This document shows, piece after piece, positions 23,101-37,103 of a DNA stretch of 64,000 bases; the first letter of the stretch is position 1, and each line of letters begins with the position of its first letter. The position numbers were made by a program, and so were the translations under genes. The stretch lies in NCBI GenBank assembly GCA_032717465.1, contig CM064732.1, forward strand, positions 24,242,567-24,306,566, read 5' to 3'. The stretch comes from Coenobita brevimanus (taxonomy: Eukaryota; Arthropoda; Malacostraca; Decapoda; Coenobitidae). The notes below the pieces were generated by a model. It saw nothing but the letters and a program-made list of their open reading frames with translations, did no database searches and was not told the origin of the DNA.

Positions 23101-26100
23101 ACTCCACACAGGGGCGGATAAAACCCCTGTATAGAGTCAACAATTGTGCAGGGGTAAAGAAAGAGCGGAGTCGGCTTAGCACACCCAATCTCTTGGAAGC
23201 AGAATTTACAAGAGATGTAATATGATCTTTCCAAGATAAGTCCCGAGTAAATGAAACCCCAAGCATGTTCAAGGATGATGCAGGATTAAGCTGAATATTA
23301 TTAAACATTAATGGGTATGCCTGTGGAAGATTTTGTCTGGTTGATAGGTGTAAGAACTGAGTCTTAGATGCATTAAAGACAACCATATTATTTTTACCCT
23401 AGTCAGAGATACGAGCCAAGTCAGACATTAGGTGTGCCATAGCCTCATCCCTTGTTTCTTGATCATATGACCCTATGGGGAGAATGCATTAAGAAAAGGT
23501 AGTGAAATGAATGGATGTATGTGTGATTTAGAGGTGGGAATATGCGTAACAGGTCAAGAAAGTAAGGATGTGAAAGACGAATTTGTGAGAAAGAGAGGTG
23601 TAGTTGACGAAGCTATGGAAGTGTCAGAAGGTTAACCTGGGTGGATGAGGCATGTACGGTGAAGCACATGACAATAGTCATCCAGTTTTTACCTTGATTA
23701 TCAAAGGACTGACTCAGACTTTTGATGAGGCTCATCAAAAAAGGGAAAAAATACATGAGATATATGTGTCCATGTGAGGTGGAGGCAGGATTCGGGGGAC
23801 TTGAGTGATGTGTGAATGTGTGTATGGTCCATTCCCCTTGGGATGTTGGTAATTGTCCTTTCTCTACTGGGTCCTACCTCACTCCATTCTAAGGTGGAAA
23901 AAGAGGGTCGGGATGAAGATGATGATGTTGATGCTGATGATAACTACGACTCTGGGCGTACATTGGTCTTTTATTTGTTTTATGCATTGTCTGTGCATAT
24001 TAGACCGGACATAGGCAATACCCATAAAATCTAATTTGGCCCGTGTAACAAGAGTTCAGTACTAAAATATGATATTAGTCACTAAGAATTGCCATGGAAA
24101 CGATGTAAAGCAGTAGCTAGGTCTTTTTCTACCTCTGATCTGCGTGATATAAGATGCAAAAGAACAACAATGTGGCCCAAGTTAAAGCAGTATAGTAAGT
24201 TAGGGAGGGTGTCCTCTAGCTGAAAAATGTATGAGCATATTATACGAAAAGACTTGATAAATCCATCGACTTCACATCCATTTGAACAATAAACACAACA
24301 ACAACAAGCAAGGAGGTGGTGGTAATGGAGTGGATTGAGTATTGGGCTTAGAACTGAGGCCGCCGGTTGTAACTCTACTGTTCCATGATGGATCTTAAAG
24401 ACTTGAATTTGATATGGCCCCATTCACGACTCTTCATTACTTCATTATTCTTCATGCAGCATGCCATAAAAACATCCCCACTAATATAATAACTCTACAT
24501 CCGAAAATTATATCCCTTTAGTTCGTCCATCTTAACTTGACGAATCCTTTTGTAGCATTTTTCCGGTAATGCAGCGACAGAATATGAACATACATTAGCT
24601 CTACATCTTTTGCGTAACACTTCAGCACGACTAGCATCAGTGTCGAATGTTGATTTATCGTTGCATAGTATTCAATGTGACCAGATGATAATTTCAGACC
24701 AGGTTAAAATGGACAGAGTATAATATATCTTATTGGAGATGATGGGCATATTTTCCACTCTTACAAGATCTAGGAAACTATTCTTCAATTAATGTATGTT
24801 AAGTGGAGTACTGAGCTTCACACTGACCTGCTACCCGGGTACGTAAGAATTCCGAATCGGAGCGAGATTTCCGAATCGGAGCTACTAGCGCCATTTGTTG
24901 TTTGTTTTTTTGTTATGAAATGTCTATCAGATATCTTTCTTACCACGAAATAACTCTAACTGGTTGGATTTTATTCATTTCGTCGCATGTTTGGTCTTAT
25001 ATTTTCAATCACTGAGTCAGGGATATAGGTAAGTTTGAAATTTGGAATTTTTCATCAGTGAGCACTGATCAGTGAGATTTGGATCTTATACAACACGCAT
25101 TTCAATTGCATCCAATAATGTACATTAAATTGTAATAAATCTTAATGTCAGTCATTTTTCATCTTTTTTTCTCTTCCTTGCAATCATATCTGGCAACATT
25201 TCAGCACGGCAGTTGCTTATTCGGAGATTTTTCACACCTTTTTAGCCTACTCGGTTTCATTATCCAAACACCTGTCAGTTCTTATCTACATTTATATTAT
25301 TATTATTATTATTCTGTCACCCGTGGCCGTGACCCCGTGACCCATTGTATCCCAAGTTCTGTGACAGGTTGGAAGCATTAAGCATGCTCCCAGGAGATGG
25401 CAGGTGATTTAGGGATTAGAGGTCAATGAAGGATTAGGGTTAAGCCTTCCGAGGAATCTCAGGCTTTTCACACCTGAGTGTAAATCACTTCCTTACTCTG
25501 ACCATGTGTTATTCACCTTCCGAGCCAGTCATGTGCATAATTATTATATATATATAAAAAAAAAAAACTAGAGAATGCCAATTTTCTCTGAATACGGTTA
25601 CATAACGGCTTAAATTTCTAAGAGATTAAATTTAAGGCTAAATCCAGGAAAATCAACCAAAAATGGCTAAATTTAGCCTTAAAAGGCTAAATATGGTCAG
25701 CGTGTTACAGCCCAATGACAATAAATAACGGGAAATGCATCCTACTGCAAACAAGTACACACATAAACAAGTTAAAAACACATAGGACCTGAATACATGT
25801 AGTTACAGCCTCACCCGTTTCAAAGTCTAGTTCCGATTCGGAAGTTCCGATTTGGAAATCTCTCTGTTTCGGTAATCTCACTCCCATTCAGTATTCTTAC
25901 GCACCGCGTGATAGCCCACGTTTATAGACGGATAAATTCCACCGTGCTAGACGAGTGGTTGACGTTGAAACTGCCGGCCAGTGAGCATCTCTAGGGTATC
26001 ACCATAGAGTTAACTATGGTGGCCTGATAACATAAGAAGAGAGGATAACTGCAGTAGGCCGGTTGGCCCATGCTAGGCAGCTCCTAGAAGAGTAACTGAA

Positions 26101-29100
26101 CTACTAGAATGAGATAAGGATAGCCAAGAAGAAGGCTCTCCCTGCCCTCCAAACCTTCCAGCCGAAGCCGGCAGGAAAAAGTCAGAAAGAACACCACATA
26201 GTATGGAAAAACTGGCATGGACATTTTATAGGAAAGTGTGAAAGGAGAATAGAGACTATCGCAATGTAACCTGAAAAGGAAAAATTATGAATTAGTATTG
26301 GTTACAAGATTTTTTTTCATCTACCCACCCCATACTTGTCATATGCTCATCTAGCCTATGCTTGAAACTCTCAATGGAAGAGGCAGCAACTATTTTACTA
26401 GGTAGCTTATTCCAATTGTCTACTACTCCATTACCAAACCAATTTCTACCTATTCCCTTACTGAAACGGAATTATTCTAGTTTGAAACCATTACTTCTAG
26501 TTCTATCCTGTATGCTCACTTTAAATACCTTGCTAATATTTCCCTTATTTATACCCTTCATCCACTTAAACACCTCAATTAAGTCTCCCCTTACTCTATG
26601 CCTCTCTAGCAAATGCAGACTTAGTCTTTTCAGTCTGTGTTCATATGACAGGTTCCGAACGTCATGTATAATTTTTGTCATTCTTTGTACATTTTCTAAC
26701 GAGTTAATATCCATTCTATAGTAAGGACACCAAAACTGTACTGCGTAATCTAAATGCGGCCTTACGAATGCTAGATAGTGTTGCAGTATTACTTTTGATG
26801 ACCTGTTGCTCATGCTTCTTGAAATAAATCCTAGGACCCTATTTGCTTTATTTCTTGCATTATTACATTGTTGCCTTGGTTTCAGGTCATTACTAACCAC
26901 AACATCTAGATCTCACTCGCATTCCGATTTGCTAATTTCTTTGTTATCTAAGCTGTATTTAGTATCTCCAATGGTTTTGCCTACGGTGGGTACTTTAAAT
27001 ATTTCAACGTTAAATTCCATTTGCCATGTTTTAGACCATTTGGACAATATATCGAGGTCCTTTTTGTAAGTTATGGCAATCGTTAGTCGAGTTAATGATA
27101 TGCCCTATTTTTGTATCGTGGGCAAAAATGATGCTGCTGCTAGTGACTCCTAAGTCTATATCATTTATATATATATATAATAAATAATAAGGGACCGAGT
27201 ACTGAACCCTGGGATACACCACTAGTTACTAATCCCAATCCGACTTAGTTCCATTTATTAATACTCTGCTTTCGTCCTTTCAGCCAGGATTCTATCAATT
27301 TTAAGATATTGCTGTCTACATCGTGTGCTCAAGCCTTTCTAACTAACCTTTCGTGTGGGACCCTATCAAAAGCTTTACTAAAGTCCAGATAAATAACATC
27401 GTAAGCGTTATCGCTATCTACTGTCTCATAGACCTCCGAGTAGAATGACAACAAATTTGTGAGGCAGGATCGTCCTTGCCTGAATCCGTGCTGACTTTCC
27501 TTTATAAGATTAAATCTTTCTAAGTGTTCTCTAATCTTATTTTCCAGAATTGGCTCTAACATTTTTCCTACTATTGACTTTAGACTTATCGGACGATAAT
27601 TTGACGCAGCTGATTTATCACCCTTTTTAAAGATGGGCACTACGTTTGCAGTCTTCCACGCCTCTGGAACTTCTCCTGAAACTTAAGTCATTAAATAATG
27701 TTAAAAGTGGCTGACATAATTCTTCTTTGGTTTCTTTTATAATTTTTGCATATATATTGTCCGGACCTGGTAGTTTTTGAGGTTTAACTTATTAATTTCT
27801 TTCAATACATCCTCCTTACTAATGGTTATTTTACTAAGAATATTATCCGTATTATCATCTAAAATTTTTGCTGTTTGAGGGACCAGGTCTAGATTTTCCT
27901 TGGTGAATACTGATATGACATAATTATTCAGGATGTAGTGCATTTCTTTATCTTCACTGGTAATGTCACCTGACTCTGTTCTGAGTGGTCGTATCCTATC
28001 TTTATTTTTCGTAAGGTACATTTGATAAAAACCCTTGGAGTTTTCTTTCGATTCACTAGCAACCTTAATATCATAACTTCTCTTTGCTCTCCGTATTTCC
28101 CTCTTTACTTCTCTATTTAAAATCGTGTACTGGTTACGTAAGTTTCCTCTCCACATTTTATTTTTCTATGTAATCCTTTCCTTTGGCCTATGAGAGATTT
28201 TAGTGTGTAGTTTAACCATCTTGGTTCTGAATTATTCGTTCTAAATGGTTTTGAAGGGATATATCTATCTTGGCCTCCGTGTATTATATTTACTAACTCG
28301 TTATATTTCTCACTGGCCGAACGTCTGCTTGGTACTGGACCTGAGTCAATCCTCATCACGAGCGCTACACTCTCACCTGGAACCTGACCCTCCCTAGAGA
28401 CCTGGGGCACATTCCCACCTGTTTCCTGCCCCTCACCTATGACCTGGGGTTCCCCACCGCCCCGGCACTCCCTAAAATAGCTATTCCCCCTATGGAATAC
28501 CGTTCGAAAATAAGCTCTTAATCCATCAAAATCTCCTAGTCGAAAATTAGGAAAGGTGGAGGGATTTTCAGTGGAACAGACATCGCAAATAAATTTGAAC
28601 TTAATTTCTTCATGAACGCTATTACCAAGTCATCCACCAACCTCTATATCACTAATGACATTTTCTTTATTAGCTAAAACAAAATCTAGTATATTATTAC
28701 CTCTGGTGGGCTCCCTGATATACTGATAAAGGAAATTATCCTGTACTACCTCTAGAAATTCCTCTGACTCTGCATCCCCTGTCTGATTTCGCCAATCTAT
28801 CTTTGGCAAATTAAGGTCCCCTACAATTATATTACTAAGCTGGACTGTGACGCTTTCCTAATTTCCTCCCAAAGGTATTTACTATCTGCTCTACTTAATT
28901 TTGGGGATCTGTAAATAACTCCCAAGACTAATTTCTCCCTATTGTTACAAATTTCAACCCAGACACTTTCTGTGTCCCTATTTACTTCAATGTCTGCTTT
29001 ATTATAACAGTTTAATGAATCCTTTACAAATAGCTACCCCGCCCCCCCTTTCTTCCTTGACGGTTTGACACAAAAATATAATAGTCCTTTATCTGATATT

Positions 29101-32100
29101 CTGCTAAAAATTCTCGAGTGTCTGTATTCATCCAAGTTTCCCTAATAACGTCAATGTCTATTTTTTCTGTACAAATTAAAGTCCTCAGTTCATCTATTTT
29201 ATTACTTAAACTCCGGCTGATTGTGTAGTACACTTTCAGGTTATTACCAGTAGTTATGCCTCTGCCTTGGGACTTAATATTTTTTATTTTGTCACTAACT
29301 GGGAAACTCTTTACTAATAAAACAATTTTTTGTACTATCACTTATCGTCCTTCTATCATCGCTTGTTCTGTCCTCTATCATCACTTGCTCATTTTGAGGT
29401 GCCTGAGTGGATGTATCTACACTAATGGTTAAACTGTTGTTCTTACTTTTGCAAGTCTTGATGCATTTATCCAAACATGATAATACTGATTTCTGAGTGT
29501 AGTTGCTGCAACTTCCTGTACATCAACTTCTGAACGTCGAAAAAAAAACTCTAAATCCTATCTATCATTCCAGCTAAAACAGTAACTCCCTGCCTGCTAA
29601 GATGAGTCCCATCCCAACTATACAAGGCATTCCAACCACAAAACCCGTCTCAGCTGTCTATGAAAGGTATTGCTTTATCTTTACAATACCTTTCAAGGCG
29701 GCAATTAAAACCTATTGCCCTGCTCAACCACTCGCTCCTAACCCGCTTTCTAGGCAGAACATCGAGTACTACAGGGGTCCCTCCCCTCTCCCTAACCTTC
29801 TCTAACATATCCTTGTATTGCTGCCACAGTACCTCACTCTTACGCCCACTATTATCATTGCCTCCTACACTTAGGCACACAGTCGGTTTGTCTTCACTAT
29901 CCTTCCTGATATTTGAAATTTTCTCTGTTACATTACCCACCCTGGTCCCCAGAAGACAGACATGTTTAGTGAGTGGCATATACATTGCTCTGTTAAGATA
30001 TCTTACCTGTGAGTCCCCAACAACGGCAACATTTTTCTTACCTTTCCTGTTCTCACTATACTTACCTGCATGGGAAGGTCTCTCACCGTCTCTCTTCTCA
30101 ACTTCCCTCTCTGCCTTCCCTTCATAATTCGTCACGTAGTGCGTCGAATGTATTTGTGGTCTTAATTTCCGATTGCTTTTTAAGGGTGAACTTCGTTGAA
30201 CCCTTGTGAACCAGTGTCCAACCTTCAGCTTTTTTCTCTCTCTTCTCCAACAGTTCCCTCATTTGTGACTTCTCTTGCCTGAGAACTTGTACCTCCCACT
30301 TCAATTCGAGAAGCTCTTCCTTTAACTGAAGGTATTCTTTCTCAAAACCTGCAGCGAGGACACAACTCTCCATAGAGGACGCCATCACGCACAAATTCAC
30401 AGGAGTATCACAGGTCATTACAGCACACTAGCACAACAGTATCGCAGGTCACTAGCACAACACTATCACAGGTCACTATCACAACACTATCACAGGTCAC
30501 TATTGCAGTTCACTACAACACACTAGCACAACACAATCACAGATCACAGCTAGCTAAATCAGGTACGCCAGGAGACGTCCGAACAGACAGATGTATTAGT
30601 CTTGTATTCTAGGATAGTCAGTGACTAACCTACCACAGGGTTATTCAGCGAGTTGAGAACCGCGGCTGAGCGCCTCATGGCGTCTTTTCCTCTCCTCCTC
30701 CCCACAGACATACTCCTCTACCTTCATCTCCATTTAATAGTCAAAGTAACAGATACAACAAGACGTAAGTCATTTCCTGCATAAATCACTCCCTCATTGT
30801 CTTAAACTTATATACTAGACAGTTACATTGTTCCCTACAGCAAACTACTTTACAGTGAAAAGTAGGTCAGTTACTACATACATTCCTTCCTTCCAGCTCT
30901 GCATGTAACAACGACAACAAAATCAGTGGTATAAAATTTTCGTTTCCTTAAGTTTCTTTTTCCTCCATTTTCCCTTTCTTCCACTTTAATTTCCCTCCAA
31001 TATGTTTTCGTCCCTGTTTTCTTTCTTGTGAGTTTGGCATCCTTCGTTCCTTGCTCGTACCAATCCCAGTAAAGTCAATGGCCACTTTCCATCATGTCTT
31101 CCCGTTTCATTTCCAGTAAGTTAGCTTTTCTTTCAATATATCTTCCCAACGTTAGCAGTCCGTTCAGTTTGATTCACGTTCACCTTTTCTTTTATTCACC
31201 TTGCCTTCAGATCATTAGTAAGGCCACATTTAGACTACGCAGTACAATTTTGGTGTCCTTACTATAGAATGGATATTAACTCATTAGAAAATGTACAGAG
31301 AAGAATGACAAAAATTATACACGATGTTCGGAACCTGTCGTATAAAGACAGACTGAAAAGACTAAGTCTGCACTCGCTGGAGAGGCTTAGAGTAAGGGGA
31401 GACTTGATTGAGGTGTTTAAGTGAATGAAGGGTACAAATAAGGGAGATATTAGCAAGTTACTTAAAGTGAGCATACATGATAGAACTAGAAGTAATGGTT
31501 TCAAACTAGAAAAATTCCGTTTCAATAAGGAAATAGGTCGATATTGGTTTGGTAATAGGGTAGTTGACGAATGGAATAAACTACCTAGTAAAGTAGCTGC
31601 TGCCTCTTCCATTGAGAGTTCCAAGCATAGGCTAGATATGCATATGACAAATATGGGGTGGGTAGATGAAAAAAAGAAAACTTATAACCAATACTAATTC
31701 ATATTTTTTCCTTTTCAGGTTACACTACGATAGTCTCTGTTCTCTTTTCACACTTTCCTATAAATTGTCCTCGCCAGTTTTTCTATACTGTGTGGTGTTC
31801 TTTCTGACTTTTTCCTGCCGGATTTCGGCTGGAGGGTTTGGAGGGCGGGGGAGAGCCTTCATCTTTGCTGTCCTTATCTCACACTAGTAGTTCAGTTACT
31901 CTTCTAGGAGCTGCCTAGCACGGGCCGACCGGCCTACTGCTGTTATCGTCTCTTCTTATGTTCTTATTTTCAATTTGTCATTCAACAGGGTTGCCTTCCC
32001 ATCAGTTTGCCTTCCTACCAGGTTGCCTTCCTACCAGGTTGCCTTCCCAACAGTTTGTCTTCCTACCAGATTTCCTACCTACCACCTTGTCTTCTTATCA

Positions 32101-35100
32101 AAGTGCCTTCCTAACAATTTGCCTTCCTACAAAATTGCCTTCCTTCCACTCTGCCATCTTATCAAACTGTCTTACTAACAGTTACCTTCCAACCAAATTA
32201 CTTTCCTAGCAGCTTCCCTTCCTGCTAAATTGCTTTCCTACCAGTTTATCCAACCAAATTGCCTTTCTGCCAGTTTGCCTTCCTAACAAATTGTCTTCCT
32301 ACCAGCTTGTCTGCCCTCCTATCAGTTTGCCTTCCTGCCAGCTTGCCTTCCTAACAGCTTACCTTCCTAGCAGCTTGCCTTCCTAACAGTTTGCCTTCCT
32401 ACCAGATTGCCTTCCTAACAGTTTGCCTTCCTAACCGTTTGACTTCTTAACAGTTTGACTTCCTACCAGATTGCCTTCCTACCAGTTGCCTTCCTATGAG
32501 TTTGCCTTCCTATCAGATTGCCTTCCTACAGATTGCCTTCCAAACAGTTTGACATCCTACCAGATTGCCTTCCTAACAGTTTGCTTTCCTGTGAGATTGC
32601 CTTCCTAACAGTTTGCCTTCCTAACGGTTTGTTTTCCTGCCAGATTGCCTTCTTACCAGTTTGCCTTCCTGCTGGTTTGCTTTCCTAACAGTTTGCCTTC
32701 CTAACAGTATGACTTCCTAACAGTTTGCCTTCCTACCAGATTGCATCCTAACAGTTTGCCTTCCTAACAGTTTCCCTTCGTACCAAGCTCCCTTCCTAAC
32801 AGTTTGCCTTCCTAACAGTTTGCCTTCCTAACAATTTGTCTTCCTAACAGTTTGCTTTCCTATCAGAATGCGGAAGTAACAGTTTGCCTTCCTAAAATTT
32901 GCCTTCCTACCAGATTGCCTTCCTAATAGTTTGCCTTCCTAACAGCTTGCCTTCCTATCAGATTGCGGAACTAACAATTTGCCTTCCTAACAGTTTGCCT
33001 TCCTATCAGATCGCGGAACTAACAGTTTGCCTTCCTAACAGTTTGCCTTCCTAAGTTTGCCTTTCTACCAGATTGCCTTCCTAAGTTTGCCTTCCTAACA
33101 GTTTGCCTTTCTACCAGATTGCCTTCCTAAGTTTGCCTTCCTAACAGTTTGCTTTCCTACCAGATTGCTTTCGAAACAGTTTGCCATCGTAAGAGTTTGC
33201 CTTTGCAACAGTTTGCCCTCCTACCACATTCCCATCCTAACAGTTTGCTTTCCTAACAGTTTGCTTTCCTAACAGTTTGCCTTCCTACCAGATTGCCATC
33301 CCACCAGACTGCTTTCCTAACAGTTTGCCTTTCTAACAGTTTGCCTTCCTGCCAGATTTCCTTGCTGCCAGCTTTCCTTCCTAACAGTTTGCCTTCCTAC
33401 CAGATTGCCTTCCTAACAGTTTGCCTTCCTAACAGCTTGTCTTCCTACCAGATTGCCTTCCTAACAGTTTGCCTTCTTAACAGTTTCCCTTCCTAACAGT
33501 TTGCCTTCCTAACAGTTTGTCTTCCTACCAGATTGCCTTCCTAACGGTTTGCCTTCCTAACAGCTTGCCTTCCTACCAGATTGCCTTCCTAACAGTTTGC
33601 CTTCTCAACAGTTTCCCTTCCTAACAGTTTGCCTTCCTAACAGTTTGCCTTCCTACCAGATTGCGGAACTAACAGTTTTCCTTCGTAACAGTTTGCTTTC
33701 CTACCAGTTTGCCTTCCTAACAGTTTGCCTCCCTACCAGATTGCCTTCTTACCAGACTGTCTTCCTAACAAATTGCCTTCCTATGAGTTTGCTTTCCTAA
33801 CAGTTTGCCTTCCTAACAGTATCTTTCCTATCAGATTGCAGAACTAACAGTTTGCCTTCCTAACAGTTTGTCTTCCTAACAGTTTCTTTCCTATCAGATT
33901 GCGGAACTAACAGTTTGCCTTCCTAACAGTTTCTTTCCTATCAGATTGCGGAACTAATAGTTTGCCTTCCTACCAGATTGCCTTCCTAACAGTTTGCCTT
34001 CCTAACGGCTTGTCTTCCTAACAGTTTACCTTCGTAACAGTTTGCCTTCGTAACAGTTTGCCTTCGTAACAGTTTGCCTTCCTACCAGTTTGCCTTCCTA
34101 CCAGTTTGCCTTCCTACCAGATTGCCTTCTTACCAGATTGCCTTCTTACCAGACTGTCTTCCTAACAAATTGCCTTCCTACGAGTTTGCTTTCCTAACAG
34201 TTTGCCTTCCTAACAGTATCTTTCCTATCAGATTGCAGAACTAACAGTTTGCCTTCCTAACAGTTTCTTTCCTATCAGATTGCGGAACTAATAGTTTGCC
34301 TTCCTAACAGTTTGCCTTCCTACCAGATTGCCTTCCTAACAGTTTGCCTTCCTAACAGTTTGCCTTCGTAACGGCTTGCCTTCCTAACAGTTTGCCTTCC
34401 AACCAGATTGCCTTCCTAACAGTTTACCTTCGTAACGGCTTGTCTTCCTAACAGTTTGCTTTCCTAACAGTTTTGCTTTCGTAACGGTTTGCCTTCGTAA
34501 CAGTTTGCCTTCGTAACAGTTTGCCTTCCTACCAGTTTGCCTTCCTAACAGTTTGCCGTCCTACCAGATTGCCTTCCTAACAGTTTGCCTTCCTACTAGA
34601 TTGCGGAACTAGGAGTTTGCTTTCCTACCAGGTTGGCTTTCTGACAGTTTTCCTTTCTACTGGTCTGCCTTCCTTCCAGTTTACCTTCCTCATAGTTTAC
34701 CTTCCTTATTGCTTGCGTTCCCCACACCTTGCTTTCCTCATAGTTTACCTTCCTCCCAGCTTGCCTTCGTCACAGCTTCCCTCCTGCACAGCTTTCTTTC
34801 CTAATAGTTTACCCTCCTCACAGCTTACCTTCCTCACATCTTGTCTCCCTTACAGCTTGCTTTCCTACTGTAATAGTTTACCCTCCTCACAGCTTGCCTT
34901 CTTGATAGTTTACCCTCTTCACAGCTTGCCTTCTTCACAGTTTACCTTCTTCATAGTTTACCCTCCTTACAGTTTGCCTTCCTCCCTGCTTAGCTTCATT
35001 ACAGCTTGCCTTCCTCATAGTTTACCCTTCTCACAGCTTGCCTTCCCCGTAGTTAGCCTCTTCATAGTTTGCCGTCCTCACAGTTTACCCTCCTCACAGC

Positions 35101-36115
35101 TTACCGTGCTTGTAGTTTGCCTTCCTCATAGTTTATCCTCCTCACAGCTTGCCTCCCTCACGGTTTGCCTTCCTCACGGTTTGCCTACCTCACAGTTTGT
35201 CTTCCTCACTTTATTTTCCTATAGTTTGCCTTATTTACTCTTTGCCTTCCTCTCAGGAAACTTTCCAACCAGTGTACCTTCCAGTTTGCCTTAATACTAA
35301 TCTGCCTTCCTACTAATTTGCCGTCGTTCCTTCGTCGCTTCCTTCCTTTCATGCATCATCGCCTTTAAGTCAGTAGCCACCCATGGCTGACACCATTTAT
35401 GTGTAGAAGTCTTCACTTACTACGATTACTGGGAGTTGAACCTGAGGAAGAGGTGAGGCAGCAGGATTACTCATTCATGGACGGAGAATTTTAGCCATCA
35501 TTATCATAAACGATGAAAAGAAGGTTGAGGATAACACCTAATAATTAACTACGGTCAGTTTCAAAACAGTGCAGGGAATAGGAAGCTATTAGACTGTAAT
35601 TTAGCTTTGTACTGACTTTTCAACAATGTGATGGAAATATGAGACTTTTGTTTCAATTTTTTTTTATAGTAAATGCGTAAAAAAGAAAGAAAGAAAGAAA
35701 GGAATGAAAAGAAAGAAAATGAGAGTTTGCCTTCCCCTTTCTGACTTCTTTTACTGATAATACGACCAGTTATCTTAACTGCTATTCCACTTTCTATTGA
35801 CTGATGAAACTTTACACTTGAAAGGATTGAGTAGACATATCTCTCAAGGTATTAATGACTCCAGCGTTACAGCTAACGCCAGACGATTTTATTCAGTCGA
35901 GAGTGAACACAAGGAGATAGGGTGATAACCTTTCACTTAAGTGAAATTTTTCTAAAATAATCATTGTACCATGAAATAATTTTTTTATTTAGATTAGGGG
36001 GATCCCGTCAGCCTGTAAGATCAGAATTATTCTCCAAGGACTCCACATGATAATACTTCTTCCATATGAACTGATCCATTTTTTTTTCTTCCAGTCTGAA
36101 GGGGATGAAGATCGT

Positions 36116-36183
<68 letters not shown>

Positions 36184-37071
36184 ACAGTTTTTATGCAGGA
36201 TATAACCATGAACATTATGACTGAAGCATCATACAATTATGAAACTTTATCGCTATAATGCTTTGCATTGTTGTTTCTTTAGTAGCTGGGGGAGCCCACC
36301 ACACACTGTATTAGATGACTACCATATACGCAGCATACAGACTTTGTGATGCAGAAGGTTAAGGCACTCCAGTCATATATGATCTGAGATGATTTGTGAC
36401 AAGTGCTCATGCAGTGATGTCCAGAAGCGAGAGGTTGGTCACCCACATCTTAAATGAGAGGCTGAGCACCTACTGTAATCCCAACGTCGCCGCGCTCGTG
36501 ATGAAAGGAATTAACAAGAAGGAGCACTAAGAGAGGCAAACTCTTGCGTCCTACAGCTGGTCGTTGGACGAACATTTGACATTGCACTGTGACCTTGATC
36601 TTTTTCTGATTTTTCTGAAAATCAGATTACATCATTCTAGCCTTACCCTCAGCTATTAAAACAAATTTATTCGAAATCGGCTGGAGCTAACATTGCTTTG
36701 CGATTCTGAACTCTCGCCTGTTGCTATCAAATTGAATTTCGTTACCTTGCCTGAACCTTTACGTTTCCATTGAGATTAGTCCTTATCGGAACAAAACTAT
36801 TCAAGTTATACGGTCGAACCTTTGACCATACCGTGTGACGTTGATCTTTTACTTATAATTCTCAAAATCCAGTCACTTCACCCTTGTCTTACCCTCAGTC
36901 TTCCACTAAGTTTGTTTTGATTCAAATAAAACTGTTTAGGTTGATCTTGCCATGTAAGATTAGTCTTGGCCTATTGATCGAAAGACAACAGAGCTCTCCT
37001 TGGCTAACCCTCAAGTCTTCTACAATTATTCAGGTTAAATTCAGACCCAGATTACTTGAATTGTGCTGCGT

Positions 37072-37103
<32 letters not shown>

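Larger units (their letters stand above)
26024..30600 (-). mobile_element. Near-complete CR1-clade LINE, inactive
   Basis: Contains in minus-strand order: a 24-bp tandem repeat (30432-30503), ORF1 coiled coil (30418-30122), ORF1 SGNH/esterase-like domain (30135-29650), AP-type endonuclease start (29341-29024), RT (about 28160-27030) and C-terminal region (26900-26472), then a short 3' UTR ending in CTTCTTATGTTATC at about 26040-26027. The CTTCTTATG-type terminus is typical of CR1. A + strand truncated copy faces it at 31206-31968. Several frameshifts and stops prevent activity. Confidence 0.9.

Noticed and set aside
24310..24420. tRNA gene
   Set aside because: Only weak A- and B-box-like text; no cloverleaf could be drawn, so at most a SINE head.
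34617..35294. 225-aa ORF in the satellite
   Set aside because: Three 16-bp units equal 16 codons, so a stop-free unit reads open indefinitely; many similar frames exist across the array.
31978..35335. CRISPR array
   Set aside because: Units are contiguous 16-mers with no unique spacers, and the context is eukaryotic.
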